From: Hellea sp039977295
GTDB taxonomy: Bacteria > Pseudomonadota > Alphaproteobacteria > Caulobacterales > Maricaulaceae
Assembly: GCA_039977295.1 (NCBI GenBank)
Contig: JBDWDN010000007.1
Location: 104,268-168,267, forward strand
Direction of reading: 5' to 3'
Length of the DNA stretch: 64,000 nt
The notes under the pieces were generated by a model. It had not been told where the DNA came from. It saw only the letters and a program-made list of their open reading frames with translations, and did no database searches. Positions 17,700 through 26,459 of this stretch are shown here, one piece after another. A program made the position numbers and the translations under genes. Position 1 is the stretch's first letter, and the number at the start of each line of letters is the position of its first letter.

Positions 17700-18479
17700 A
17701 TGACAGAGCTTTCCCGCCGCAAAACAATACTCACCTCTTTTGCGCTTTTATGGCCTGGCCTATTTTCGCGCGCTCAGGCCTCAGAAAAAGTCAAAAAAGT
17801 CCGAGTCATCGTCGCGCTGGCGGATAATAAGTATCAGGGAATCGTCCCGATCTCAGAAAATCTAGGGAACGGACAATCCGCCCGAACAAACCTTTATTGG
17901 GGGGCTTTATATGGCGTGAAGACTTACTTCTCGCGTCATAAAGACTGGACAAAAATTCAATCCTCTGCCCCTGAGGGATTTGCTCATATTCTCGACCATG
18001 CAAGTTTCAAACGAGCAGCAACGGCCAACTCAGGTGAAGTGCTTTTATCCGCCGAAGCGTGGAATGGGGCCTATATCGGCCAAGCCCTAAGCCGTTTTTA
18101 TGCTTTATTATCCGATAGTAGCGAAGAAGAGCTGGTCGTTTTTGTGGGGCATAACACGCTCATGGATAAATTTGTTCCCAAACCCATAGCGACGACGCGA
18201 TTGAAAAATGCAAATCTAAGCCGAAAGCGCAAAGCCATTATTTTAGCCTGTGGGAGCTCGGCATATTTTGACGATACCGTCAAAGACATTGGGGTAACGC
18301 CCCTGCTCACGACCAAAGGCCTGATGGCGCCAGAGGCCTATAGCCTGGAAGCCGCCCTATCAGCTTGGGCCAAAGGCGCGTCTGATGCTGAAATTCGCTT
18401 AGCCGCTGCGAAAAGCTACGCCAAATTTCAAAAAATACCTGAAAGAAATGCTCGCTGGTTATTTAGCGCTAAGAGGTAG
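17700..18479 (+). CDS. secreted protein of unknown function with twin-arginine-like signal
   Basis: 259 residues. The N terminus, Ser-Arg-Arg-Lys-Thr-Ile-Leu followed by a hydrophobic run and a cleavage-like Ala-Gln-Ala-Ser, looks like a Tat or Sec signal. The mature part has an Asn-Leu-Tyr-Trp-Gly-Ala-Leu-Tyr-Gly-Val-Lys stretch near residue 62, a Gly-His-Asn-Thr-Leu segment, and Leu-Ala-Cys-Gly-Ser-Ser-Ala-Tyr-Phe near residue 182, which may mark a conserved core. I do not recognise the family. It lies 39 bases after the GT2 gene and ends at a bidirectional terminator. Confidence 0.7.
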   Translation: MTELSRRKTILTSFALLWPGLFSRAQASEKVKKVRVIVALADNKYQGIVPISENLGNGQSARTNLYWGALYGVKTYFSRHKDWTKIQSSAPEGFAHILDHASFKRAATANSGEVLLSAEAWNGAYIGQALSRFYALLSDSSEEELVVFVGHNTLMDKFVPKPIATTRLKNANLSRKRKAIILACGSSAYFDDTVKDIGVTPLLTTKGLMAPEAYSLEAALSAWAKGASDAEIRLAAAKSYAKFQKIPERNARWLFSAKR

Positions 18480-18487
18480 GCAAATAA

Positions 18488-18508
18488 AAACCGGGAAGAC
18501 CCCGGTTT
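18488..18508. terminator. bidirectional terminator
   Basis: AAACCGGG (18488-18495), loop AAGAC, CCCGGTTT (18501-18508), flanked by A- and T-rich sequence. It lies between a plus-strand gene ending at 18479 and the minus-strand protease ending at 18535, and can serve both. Confidence 0.85.
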
Positions 18509-18534
18509 CATTTAGTTTAAAATTTAAAGCGGCC

Positions 18535-21500
18535 TTAAATCAGCGCGTCCATATCAAACATCGCCATGTCATCAAATGGCTCTGCTGCGAAAGCATCAGG
18601 ATCGCTTAGCGGTTCGCCTGCGGGAGGAGTTCCGCCAAAGTCGAAGTTAGACGCGTCGAGGTCGGCGAGATTTTGGCCTACGATTGTGAGCGTGTTGCCT
18701 GCGCCGAAGTTAAAGATAACATTCGCGCCAGCATCAGCACCCATCGTCTGAAGCGCGGCCCAATCAGCAACAGTTACGCCTAAGAGATAAATAACTTCAT
18801 TCGTCGTAAAGCCAGAAATCACGTCAGCGCCGTCAATAACTTCATCATAACCGAAGCTATCCACGCCTGCGCCGCCATTCAGGCTATCATTGCCTTGTCC
18901 GCCAGCGAGGTAGTCATTTCCGCCATTGCCGAGAAGCGTATTATTATCGGCATTACCTGTAATGCTGTCATCAAAGCCTGTGCCCAGCACGCGCTCGATA
19001 GATGTAAAGGTGTCACCATTAGCTTCACCGCCTGTGCCGCTTGTCAGCATATTAACTGTCACGCCCGCCGCAGCTGGAAGATAGTTGACCGTATCAAAAT
19101 CAGCGCCGCCATCAAAGCTGTCAGCCCCTGCTCCGCCGTAAAAGAAGTCATTACCGTCATTGCCGGTTAGCGTATCGTCGCCGTTTTGACCAAATATCAC
19201 ATCAACGCCGCTGCCGCCCGAAATCGAGTCATCCCCGTCGCCGCCGAGTAACCGGTCATTACCGCCTTCGCCGAAGATCGTGTCATTGCCATCTTCGCCA
19301 TAAATACGGTTATTACCGCCATCAGCCGTGATATTATCGTCAAAGTCAGAGCCAAAGACCCATTCAATGGATGAATATGTATCGCCATTGGCATCACCCA
19401 CTGTTCCGCCTGTGCTAAGATTAACAGTAACAGCCGACGTAGCATCAGTGTAATAAACGCTATCCACTCCCGTTCCGCCAATCAGCGTATCTGCGCCCGC
19501 GCCGCCAAAGAGGCGGTCATTACCCGCGCCGCCGTCTAGCGTATCATCGCCGTCTTCGCCGCGCAGTTCATTACCGTTCGTATTGCCTGTGATAGAATCG
19601 TTAAAGTCTGACCCATAAACAACTTCAATACCGAAATATGTATCACCCGCTGCATCGCCAACAGTTCCGCCCGACGCCAGATTGACGGTTACAGCCGTGC
19701 TGGCATTGCTATAATTAGCAATATCGGTGCCGGCACCGCCATTGAGTTGGTCATTGCCAGCTGATCCATAAAGCGTATCATTGCCGTCTTGACCACGCTG
19801 AATATCATTGCCGTCGCCGCCGTAAATACGGTCAATACCGCCGCCGCCATTGATGGTGTCATTGCCGTCTTCGCCGTAGAAAAACTCATTCGCAGAAGAG
19901 CCGGTAATGACATCGTTAAAGTCAGACAGATAAAACCGCTCAATGCTGCTAAAGGTGTCGCCTGTGGCTTCGCCAACAGTTCCGCCTGTATCGACATTAA
20001 AGCGGACAGCCGTGGTGGCCCCGCGGTAATCCGCACTGTCAAAGCCTGCGCCGCCATTAAGCGCGTCTGCGCCAGTTCCGCCAATGAGGCGGTCAGCGCC
20101 CGCATCGCCGTTAATCGTATCATTTCCAGCAAGGCCATAAATAACATCATTACCATCGAGTCCGTTGATAACGTCGTCACCTGATGTCCCGTTCAAAGGG
20201 GTGTCATTATTGGGCGTCCCGTTAATGTCGCCTCCTCCGCCGCCTGGCGCTAAGGCAACATCGCCATCTGTAAAGCGCGCGAATTCGACATTTGAAACCG
20301 TATCCGTGCCCTCACCTGTGATGGTCCAAGTGCCATCCATATTATCTGTAATGGTGTAGCTCGCTTGCGCGCCATTATACACCGCGTAATCTATGCCGTC
20401 GCCGCCGTCCAAGATGTCGTTACCGGCATTGCCTTCAAGCTCATTACTCGCATCATTGCCTGTAATGGTGTCATCACCTGATCCGCCAATGGCATTTTCG
20501 ATGATAGTGCCAACGGCAATAGTGATCAGGTCAACCATCAAGGAGTTATTATAACTGCCGACACTGGAAGAGCTTACGGTATCAACACTTGGCATCAAAT
20601 TAATCGTTTGGTTTACGCTGTAATTTGACAAATCGAATGTATCAATTCCGCCTGTATCGTAAATTGCGAAAGATGGCGGGCGAATGCTGGCACTGTCCCA
20701 AGCATCAAAGTCGTAAATCGAGCCTGTCTCAGTTGAATTCGCGCCATAAACGGTATCACCGCCGCGCGTCGAGGCAGCAGCGCCATATAAATCATGAATA
20801 GCGACTAAGTCAGCCGTTTGAAGGCCAAGAACCAGACGAGATGTCCCTGAGTTCGCTTCCCCTTGGCTGTGATACGACATGACCGTGTGGTTCCACGTGT
20901 CTTCAACAAAAGCATTATCAATGCCATATGTGGAACTGCCATTATAAGGACCGCCATGGCCTAGGCCGAGCGAATGACCAATTTCGTGAATATAAGTCTG
21001 ATAAGAATAAGAGTTTATTTCATCGCCGTAATTGCCAATCCACTGGGCTTGACTGACATTAATAGTCGATGACGTAATGATACGGTCACCCGCACCATTC
21101 GTACCATATTGGCTAGAGGAATAAGCCCCGCCTTGCGTATCGATAAAGTTCAAATCTTCGCCAGATGTCACGGAAACAAAATTAAGCCCCGTCACTTCTG
21201 CCCACGCGTCCAAAGCCGCAAGTATAAGCGCCTGAACATTGTCCGTCCCGCCCGTTCCGTCTGGTATTGTGGACATGTTATAAGTGATTGTCGTTTGGTC
21301 CCAGTAGGCACGCGGGGAAAATCCATCTGTTAGAAATTCCGCAATTTCCGTGATGGTGAAATTCGCGCGTTGATCACTTTCTTCAGCCAGAATAATATAC
21401 CCACCAGTCGAATAGAACCCAAATGTAGGACTCAAAGGATCCGTATCATCCCAACCACTCGCGCCAAGATAATGAGTGCCAGTTTCTGTTGCCGTGAATG

Positions 21501-22086
21501 TCAGTCTGGAGTTTTGGCCGCCACTCGGCGTATCATCATTCGAACCGAGTAGGCTATTGCCCGTCCCATCTGTTGAGTAAAGATTGAGCAATGGGTCATC
21601 ATGCGCAGACTCACCGTTCACATCTCTTCTTATCATAAAAAACGTATATTCTTGCCCGGATACCAGATCAATTTGGAACCAATCTTCGTCCGGTGAGCCA
21701 AAGCTGCCATTGCGGACTCCCTCGCCGCTTCCGCCGACATCAATTGAAAAAGTAGTGCTAGAATCACCTGGAATTGTATCAACTGAGCCTGCAAATAATG
21801 GGCCCCCGTCGTCTTTAATGTTATGGCCGTGATCGTGTTGATGGTGAGGGCTCAATGCGCCAAAGTCGAGCCACTCATTTGTAAAGCCGTTTAGGCCATA
21901 ATTTGTATAATCAATCTCACTTGGCGCTAAGTCGTCATTTCCGTCTGGCTCGCAAGCTTCGCAGCAACATGAGCTTTGATGCGCTGTATCTGTCGCAACA
22001 GACAATTCATATTCGACGTCAAATCCCGCGACGTCAATCGATGCTAGATTGCCGTCAAAACGGTTATAGTCAAAAAGGTAAGCCAT
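18535..22086 (-). CDS. serralysin-type M10 metalloprotease with RTX repeats
   Basis: 1183 residues, no Sec signal. Order: N-terminal ~100 residues with a Cys-Cys-Cys-Glu-Ala-Cys cluster near residue 40 and a His-rich stretch near residue 84; a PPC-like beta domain (~105-235); the metzincin catalytic domain with His-Glu-Ile-Gly-His-Ser-Leu-Gly-Leu-Gly-His near residue 365 and the Met-turn Val-Met-Ser-Tyr near 400; then an RTX region with Gly-Gly-x-Gly-x-Asp nonapeptides in four long modules (~110-130 residues each) that alternate with Val-Thr-Val-Asn-Leu segments. The acidic C terminus resembles a type I secretion signal. Calcium-dependent extracellular protease. No type I transporter or inhibitor gene is adjacent. 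Four Cys are odd for this family, whose type I-secreted members usually have none. Confidence 0.94.
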   Translation of the reverse strand: MAYLFDYNRFDGNLASIDVAGFDVEYELSVATDTAHQSSCCCEACEPDGNDDLAPSEIDYTNYGLNGFTNEWLDFGALSPHHQHDHGHNIKDDGGPLFAGSVDTIPGDSSTTFSIDVGGSGEGVRNGSFGSPDEDWFQIDLVSGQEYTFFMIRRDVNGESAHDDPLLNLYSTDGTGNSLLGSNDDTPSGGQNSRLTFTATETGTHYLGASGWDDTDPLSPTFGFYSTGGYIILAEESDQRANFTITEIAEFLTDGFSPRAYWDQTTITYNMSTIPDGTGGTDNVQALILAALDAWAEVTGLNFVSVTSGEDLNFIDTQGGAYSSSQYGTNGAGDRIITSSTINVSQAQWIGNYGDEINSYSYQTYIHEIGHSLGLGHGGPYNGSSTYGIDNAFVEDTWNHTVMSYHSQGEANSGTSRLVLGLQTADLVAIHDLYGAAASTRGGDTVYGANSTETGSIYDFDAWDSASIRPPSFAIYDTGGIDTFDLSNYSVNQTINLMPSVDTVSSSSVGSYNNSLMVDLITIAVGTIIENAIGGSGDDTITGNDASNELEGNAGNDILDGGDGIDYAVYNGAQASYTITDNMDGTWTITGEGTDTVSNVEFARFTDGDVALAPGGGGGDINGTPNNDTPLNGTSGDDVINGLDGNDVIYGLAGNDTINGDAGADRLIGGTGADALNGGAGFDSADYRGATTAVRFNVDTGGTVGEATGDTFSSIERFYLSDFNDVITGSSANEFFYGEDGNDTINGGGGIDRIYGGDGNDIQRGQDGNDTLYGSAGNDQLNGGAGTDIANYSNASTAVTVNLASGGTVGDAAGDTYFGIEVVYGSDFNDSITGNTNGNELRGEDGDDTLDGGAGNDRLFGGAGADTLIGGTGVDSVYYTDATSAVTVNLSTGGTVGDANGDTYSSIEWVFGSDFDDNITADGGNNRIYGEDGNDTIFGEGGNDRLLGGDGDDSISGGSGVDVIFGQNGDDTLTGNDGNDFFYGGAGADSFDGGADFDTVNYLPAAAGVTVNMLTSGTGGEANGDTFTSIERVLGTGFDDSITGNADNNTLLGNGGNDYLAGGQGNDSLNGGAGVDSFGYDEVIDGADVISGFTTNEVIYLLGVTVADWAALQTMGADAGANVIFNFGAGNTLTIVGQNLADLDASNFDFGGTPPAGEPLSDPDAFAAEPFDDMAMFDMDALI
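18900..20200 (-). repeat. tandem RTX modules inside the protease gene
   Basis: Four related segments of roughly 330-400 bases encode the same order: calcium-binding nonapeptides, an Ala-Val-Thr-Val-Asn-type strand, a Gly-Gly-Thr-Val-Gly-(Asp/Glu)-Ala stretch, Asp-Thr-(Tyr/Phe)-x-x-Ile-Glu, and Phe-(Asn/Asp)-Asp-x-Ile-Thr. They are diverged but alignable, so they arose by internal duplication. Confidence 0.8.
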
Positions 22087-22249
22087 GTGATGAGTCCCTG
22101 TGTTTTATAATTGGGTATGGTCGTCGCTCTTCATGCGTCGCCATCTATTGATAGGTCGTTAATGCTATATCGTTATTATTACAACTCTCTGGTGCAGATG
22201 CAATTAATAAGGCCTTAATCCTACAGATTTGTAACGCGATCGACGTGAA

Positions 22250-23758
22250 TTAAGTTTCAGGTTTATCGAGCAAACTATCAAGCCTTTGCCCCAAATCATC
22301 CCTATCTACGACCTTATTTGGACCAAGATTACCTGGCTCAGCCTCTGAAACCTCATCAACCGCAACAATCTCAACCTCGGTCGTCCCAAGATGAGTTTCA
22401 AGATTTAGAGCCAGAGGGGCGCGCCGCGCTGCGCCGCGTTCATAACGCGGATGAATAAGTTCGCCTTTTTCGCCGTAAGTAAAAATCAAGCGCCGCCAAT
22501 CCTGATCCGTATAGTCAAAAGCGTCGCCTTCAGGGTCCAGATCAGACCAATCAGGCTCAGCAGGCGCTGTCGCCGCCCGTTCCATCCAGATACGCGCATC
22601 TTGCGGGTTATTGAGCAAAGCTTCAGTTTTAGCCGCCAAAGCGCAGAGACGCGCGCTTGGCGCGTCATCGCTAACAAGCGGCGAAAGTGTAGACCACGCC
22701 GTCACGGCGTCGCCTGATGTTAGGAGCTCTTCGACCTCTAGCAAAATCGACTCGCGGTGAGAGGGATTTGTTTTTGTCAGGGCTTTCACATATTTGGCTC
22801 TCGCCTTTGCAGAGGCCCCTTCATGAATATCGCGATAAGCCAAAGACAAAGCGGGGTGCGGGGCTTTGGCCCACGCCTTCTCAATGAGCTGACCCGCTTT
22901 TTTTGTGCCGCCTTTTTGGCCCAAAAGTCTTGCCGCCAACCCCACAGCTGGCGAAAATTCAGGCGCGTCTTGCGCGGCCGTCACCGCCATATCCATTGCG
23001 GCGTCGATTTGACCTGCGTCGCTGAGCCTATCCGCCTCAGCCGTCAGCAGTACAGCGCGGCGGCGGCGGGACATATCTTTATCGATATGTTTGCGTTTCT
23101 CGCCTGTTTCCAATGTTTCAAGCGCTCCGGCCCATTGATGATCTGCAACTTGGGCTTGGAACAAGATGTCAAAAGCCCAGCGCGCATTTTTGTTTTCGCC
23201 ATAAGCGCGGCTTGCATGCTCGATAGCGCCTGGGAGGTCACCCGCTGTCAAAAGCTGCTGCGCTAATCCGCGCTGTCCTGTGGCGAGTGTGCGTTCAGAC
23301 CCTAGCATAGCTTTATATTGGGCAATAGCTTCCTCGCTATCCCCGCAAGCTTCAGCGGCTTGAGCGCTGACCATACGGCCTAAATCTTCAGAGCCTATCA
23401 ACGCGCGGGCTTTTTCAGCTTTTTTACGCGCCTTACTAGCATCGCCTTCAGCGCCGGCGATTAAAGCCTCTTCCATTGCGTCCAAAGCTTGATTGCGGCG
23501 GCGCAGACCCACGCCTGATTTCACCCGGCGCGGAAGACGCCAGAGCCAGCCCAAAAGCGACCAGATAGCGATTAAGCTAACCGTCGCCGCTGTGACGAGG
23601 CCAATGACCAATTGCCAAGAGAGTTTTAGAGCGTCAAACTTTAAAGGGCCGCTTTCTGCCGTCGAGGTAAGGATGAGCTGAGGGCCATTTCCGACATAAA
23701 GCAATACCCCAGCAAGCGCCGCAAGAAAAATCAAAATCGCGATTACATATTTCGTCAT
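22250..23758 (-). CDS. hemY: HemY-like TPR inner-membrane protein
   Basis: 502 residues. Two N-terminal membrane helices (residues ~3-24 and ~45-70) enclose a short loop, followed by a Lys/Arg-rich turn and a long alpha-helical TPR region (Ala/Leu/Glu-rich repeats, ~100-420), then an acidic tail. This is the HemY_N plus TPR layout. Proteobacterial HemY of this kind is a membrane protein linked genetically to heme synthesis; it is not the Gram-positive coproporphyrinogen oxidase of the same name. Its ATG directly abuts the stop of the Mic60-like gene, so it is translationally coupled. Confidence 0.9.
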   Translation of the reverse strand: MTKYVIAILIFLAALAGVLLYVGNGPQLILTSTAESGPLKFDALKLSWQLVIGLVTAATVSLIAIWSLLGWLWRLPRRVKSGVGLRRRNQALDAMEEALIAGAEGDASKARKKAEKARALIGSEDLGRMVSAQAAEACGDSEEAIAQYKAMLGSERTLATGQRGLAQQLLTAGDLPGAIEHASRAYGENKNARWAFDILFQAQVADHQWAGALETLETGEKRKHIDKDMSRRRRAVLLTAEADRLSDAGQIDAAMDMAVTAAQDAPEFSPAVGLAARLLGQKGGTKKAGQLIEKAWAKAPHPALSLAYRDIHEGASAKARAKYVKALTKTNPSHRESILLEVEELLTSGDAVTAWSTLSPLVSDDAPSARLCALAAKTEALLNNPQDARIWMERAATAPAEPDWSDLDPEGDAFDYTDQDWRRLIFTYGEKGELIHPRYERGAARRAPLALNLETHLGTTEVEIVAVDEVSEAEPGNLGPNKVVDRDDLGQRLDSLLDKPET

Positions 23759-24541
23759 CTAATTACTTTCTATGTTTTTGCGCCAATCAGTTGCCACAGC
23801 TTTGGCCTCTGCGGGTAGTTTGTCAAATGCGGCGATGGCTGCATCAAAATTTTCAGCCTCAATATTCTTGATGACAAGTTCTACCAGAAAACGAGGATTA
23901 CCCTCAGACTGGACGGAAATGTGTTTATTTAATGACTTTTTTAGCCAGCCCTGAGAGGCCTCAGCTTTATCTAGGACAGCCAGAATTTTCGCCTCAGGGA
24001 ACGCAATATTTTCGATAGGTTGAGGCATTATAATGGCCGTCTCAACAGGCGCAGACGCTACCAAAACAGGGCGCGCCTCCAAAGCCTCAAGCCGCGTTAA
24101 AATATCTGACAAATCTAAAGCCTCCGAGCCGTCTTCTTTTAGCGCTTCGAGCCGCGCGATAAGATCGGGGTAAAGCGCCTGCGGCTCCGCTGCCTCTAAC
24201 CGGTCAAGGCGGCTTTCAACGCCGGAAAGATCAACCACCGCCGGATTAGAGGCGGCTTTGATATCGCGCTGCAGCCGCGTGAGCTGAGCTTTCAAAGACT
24301 TATTATCGGCTTTCAGCATCTTATTATCTGCGCTGAGCTTATCGATGCTTACTGTCAATGGCGTCAGGTCGGGCGCTGGAGTTTTGCGTAATTCGGCCGC
24401 TACATACATAGCGCCTGCGCCAAAGGCTGACGCTAGAAAAGCCGCCCCCAAAAGGAGAGGAGCCCCAAATCGCTTTCGCGGCTTTGTCTCTACGTTCTGG
24501 ATTTCAGGCTGTGATATTTCAATATCTTTCGTCTCATTCAT
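23759..24541 (-). CDS. mitofilin/Mic60-like inner-membrane protein
   Basis: 260 residues. A basic N terminus (Lys-Pro-Arg-Lys-Arg) precedes one membrane helix (~29-48), then a coiled coil (~65-100, Leu/Lys/Asp heptads), and a C-terminal helical domain ending in Phe-Asp-Ala-Ala-Ile-Ala-Ala-Phe-Asp-Lys-Leu-Pro-Ala-Glu-Ala, the mitofilin signature region. Alphaproteobacterial Mic60 is known to lie beside hem genes and to help shape intracytoplasmic membranes; the neighbourhood here (hemC, hemD, hemY) agrees. It is shorter than most family members. Confidence 0.85.
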   Translation of the reverse strand: MNETKDIEISQPEIQNVETKPRKRFGAPLLLGAAFLASAFGAGAMYVAAELRKTPAPDLTPLTVSIDKLSADNKMLKADNKSLKAQLTRLQRDIKAASNPAVVDLSGVESRLDRLEAAEPQALYPDLIARLEALKEDGSEALDLSDILTRLEALEARPVLVASAPVETAIIMPQPIENIAFPEAKILAVLDKAEASQGWLKKSLNKHISVQSEGNPRFLVELVIKNIEAENFDAAIAAFDKLPAEAKAVATDWRKNIESN

Positions 24542-24550
24542 AAAGGCAAT

Positions 24551-25240
24551 CTACACTGCGGGGAGGGCATCTAGCAAGCCCGCCTCAGACGGGATCTCAG
24601 CTATACAACGTGCCTTGCAGGGCATTGCTCCCAAAGCCGCATCCGTTGCGGCGCTTATGGACATGATCGTCGCGCCTGTCAGGTCAGGCGCAAAGCCCGC
24701 GAGTGTCTTCGCGGCTAGGGGTGAATAAACAGCGACAAAATCCATCTGGGTTGTATCAACCTTGGGCATCTGCTTAACTGGAGAGGACAGATAATATAGA
24801 TCGCGCTGCGCGCGGTAACCCTTGGCCTTCAAATCTTCGACAATAGTTCCGCGCACATGATTACCTGCGCAGTGAAAAAAAGGCCGCTCTGTGGTATAGT
24901 CGCGCAGAATAAGCTGGGTCAAATCATTGGAATCGCCATCAGATGACACCACGTCACGAAACCCTAAATCATAACAAATATGCCGCGTCTGATACCCAAC
25001 AGCGACGACAGGCCAATGACGCAGTAATGTCGATTGCGCAAAGGCCTTGGCCGCATTGCCTGAGGTAAAAATAATGACGCCATCGCGCACAGGTAGCGCC
25101 GGCATTTCACGGGGTTTGGTAACTTCCAAAATAGGTGCCACCGCAGCCGCATATCCGGCATTCGCCCAATTGGCAGCGCTTTTAAAAGCCGCGGGAGCGG
25201 TGCGCGTTATCCAGACAGTGGGTTTTTGCATTTCAGTCAT
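24551..25240 (-). CDS. hemD: uroporphyrinogen-III synthase
   Basis: 229 residues, the weakly conserved two-lobed HemD fold: Val-Trp-Ile-Thr-Arg-Thr at the N terminus, Ile-Ile-Phe-Thr-Ser-Gly-Asn-Ala-Ala near residue 50, Val-Ala-Val-Gly-Tyr-Gln-Thr, and Val-Tyr-Ser-Pro-Leu-Ala-Ala-Lys-Thr near 165. It closes hydroxymethylbilane into uroporphyrinogen III. It lies 281 bases after hemC and 9 bases before the Mic60-like gene on the same strand. Confidence 0.88.
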   Translation of the reverse strand: MTEMQKPTVWITRTAPAAFKSAANWANAGYAAAVAPILEVTKPREMPALPVRDGVIIFTSGNAAKAFAQSTLLRHWPVVAVGYQTRHICYDLGFRDVVSSDGDSNDLTQLILRDYTTERPFFHCAGNHVRGTIVEDLKAKGYRAQRDLYYLSSPVKQMPKVDTTQMDFVAVYSPLAAKTLAGFAPDLTGATIMSISAATDAALGAMPCKARCIAEIPSEAGLLDALPAV

Positions 25241-25521
25241 CTAGGGCCCGTCCTCAGTTTAGGCAATTGTTAAGACGGTGACGATTTTGTCCCCTGCAGC
25301 GCAATTTGCTTGCAACAAATCCCCCGAGAGAAAAACCTAAGGAATTGCTTGCAATTTCGACGCGAACAATAAGCAAATCAGTCTTGTCCTTCGGGATATC
25401 GTCAAATTTATCATTCTCGTCGTCAAGAAAGCTCGCCTTGCGGACGTAAAGCTTCACTGTCTTTCCTAGCATGAATAAATTTGCCTTATATCTTGATAAA
25501 TTCTTAAACTAAGGACGGCCC

Positions 25522-26430
25522 CTAATTATCCCAGATTATACGGTCACCTATTTCACCGCGAATGTCTTGCCCCAAGCGGAATCCCATCGCGAAAGCTGTA
25601 TCAACTGTTGCCGCGGCCAACCGCTCTGTCCTTGCAAAGCGGGCAGAGCCGTCTTTGGCTATGACTTCCCCGCGAAAATTTAACCCCCCATCTATCATCT
25701 CGGCAAGCGCCGCAATCGGCGTGCGGCAAGACCCGTCTAGCGCACGTAAAAAAGCTCGCTCTGCGGTGATAGCGATATTCGTCTCGGCGTGACCCAGCGG
25801 CGTAATTGCGGCCTGAGCCTCTTTGTCATCAAGACGTATCTCAATTCCGATTGCGCCTTGAGCAGGGGCCGAGAGCATGACGTCCGCGTCTATAGCCTCA
25901 GTAATTAAACTTTCTTGGCCCAAACGTTTTAGTCCTGCACAGGCCAGAAATGTTGCGTCGCAATCGCCGTTAATGAGCTTGCCGAGGCGCGTCCCCACAT
26001 TGCCGCGCAGCAGCGTAAATTTAATGTCAGGCCGCATCGTTAAAAGCTGCGCGCGGCGGCGGATTGACGCTGAGCCGACAACTGCGCCTTCGGGTAACTC
26101 CGCGAGGGTTTCAACCTTATGCGAAATAAAGGCATCACGCGGATCCTCGCGTTCTAGAACAGCTCCAATCATCAAGCCATCTTGGCCAATCGTCGGCACG
26201 TCTTTCATAGAATGCACGGCCAGATCAATGCGCGTATCGAGCAAAGCCTCTTCAAGCTCTTTCGTGAACAAGCCTTTGCCGCCAAAATCCTTGAGATCGC
26301 CTTTGATCGCATCCCCTGTTGTCTTAAGAATTTTAACCTCAGATTCGCAGCTCAGCAAACTCTGTACGAGCTTTGCCTGATAAAGCGCGAGCGGCGATCC
26401 GCGAGTTCCAATGATAAGCTTGCGTTGCAT
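25522..26430 (-). CDS. hemC: hydroxymethylbilane synthase (porphobilinogen deaminase)
   Basis: 302 residues from ATG 26430 (Met-Gln-Arg-Lys-Leu-Ile-Ile-Gly-Thr-Arg-Gly-Ser-Pro-Leu-Ala). An AGGAG lies 11 bases upstream; the GTG codon directly before is an alternative start with better spacing. Motifs: His-Ser-Met-Lys-Asp-Val-Pro, Gly-Ser-Ala-Ser-Ile-Arg-Arg, Arg-Gly-Asn-Val-Gly-Thr-Arg, and the dipyrromethane-cofactor Cys in Asp-Gly-Ser-Cys-Arg-Thr-Pro. It polymerises four porphobilinogens and is first of the minus-strand heme cluster, divergent from tsaD with almost no spacer. Confidence 0.96.
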   Translation of the reverse strand: MQRKLIIGTRGSPLALYQAKLVQSLLSCESEVKILKTTGDAIKGDLKDFGGKGLFTKELEEALLDTRIDLAVHSMKDVPTIGQDGLMIGAVLEREDPRDAFISHKVETLAELPEGAVVGSASIRRRAQLLTMRPDIKFTLLRGNVGTRLGKLINGDCDATFLACAGLKRLGQESLITEAIDADVMLSAPAQGAIGIEIRLDDKEAQAAITPLGHAETNIAITAERAFLRALDGSCRTPIAALAEMIDGGLNFRGEVIAKDGSARFARTERLAAATVDTAFAMGFRLGQDIRGEIGDRIIWDN

Positions 26431-26459
26431 CACGCGGTGAGTCTCCTTATGTGGAAAGG

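Noticed and set aside
19689..20184. Long open frames on both strands inside the RTX region of the protease
   Set aside because: They are by-products of the repetitive, stop-poor RTX coding sequence; translations are repetitive Ala/Met/Ile strings without protein character.
25254..25472. 72-codon minus-strand frame between hemD and hemC
   Set aside because: No ribosome site was evident and the translation shows no recognisable motif. It could be a small gene, but I cannot support it.
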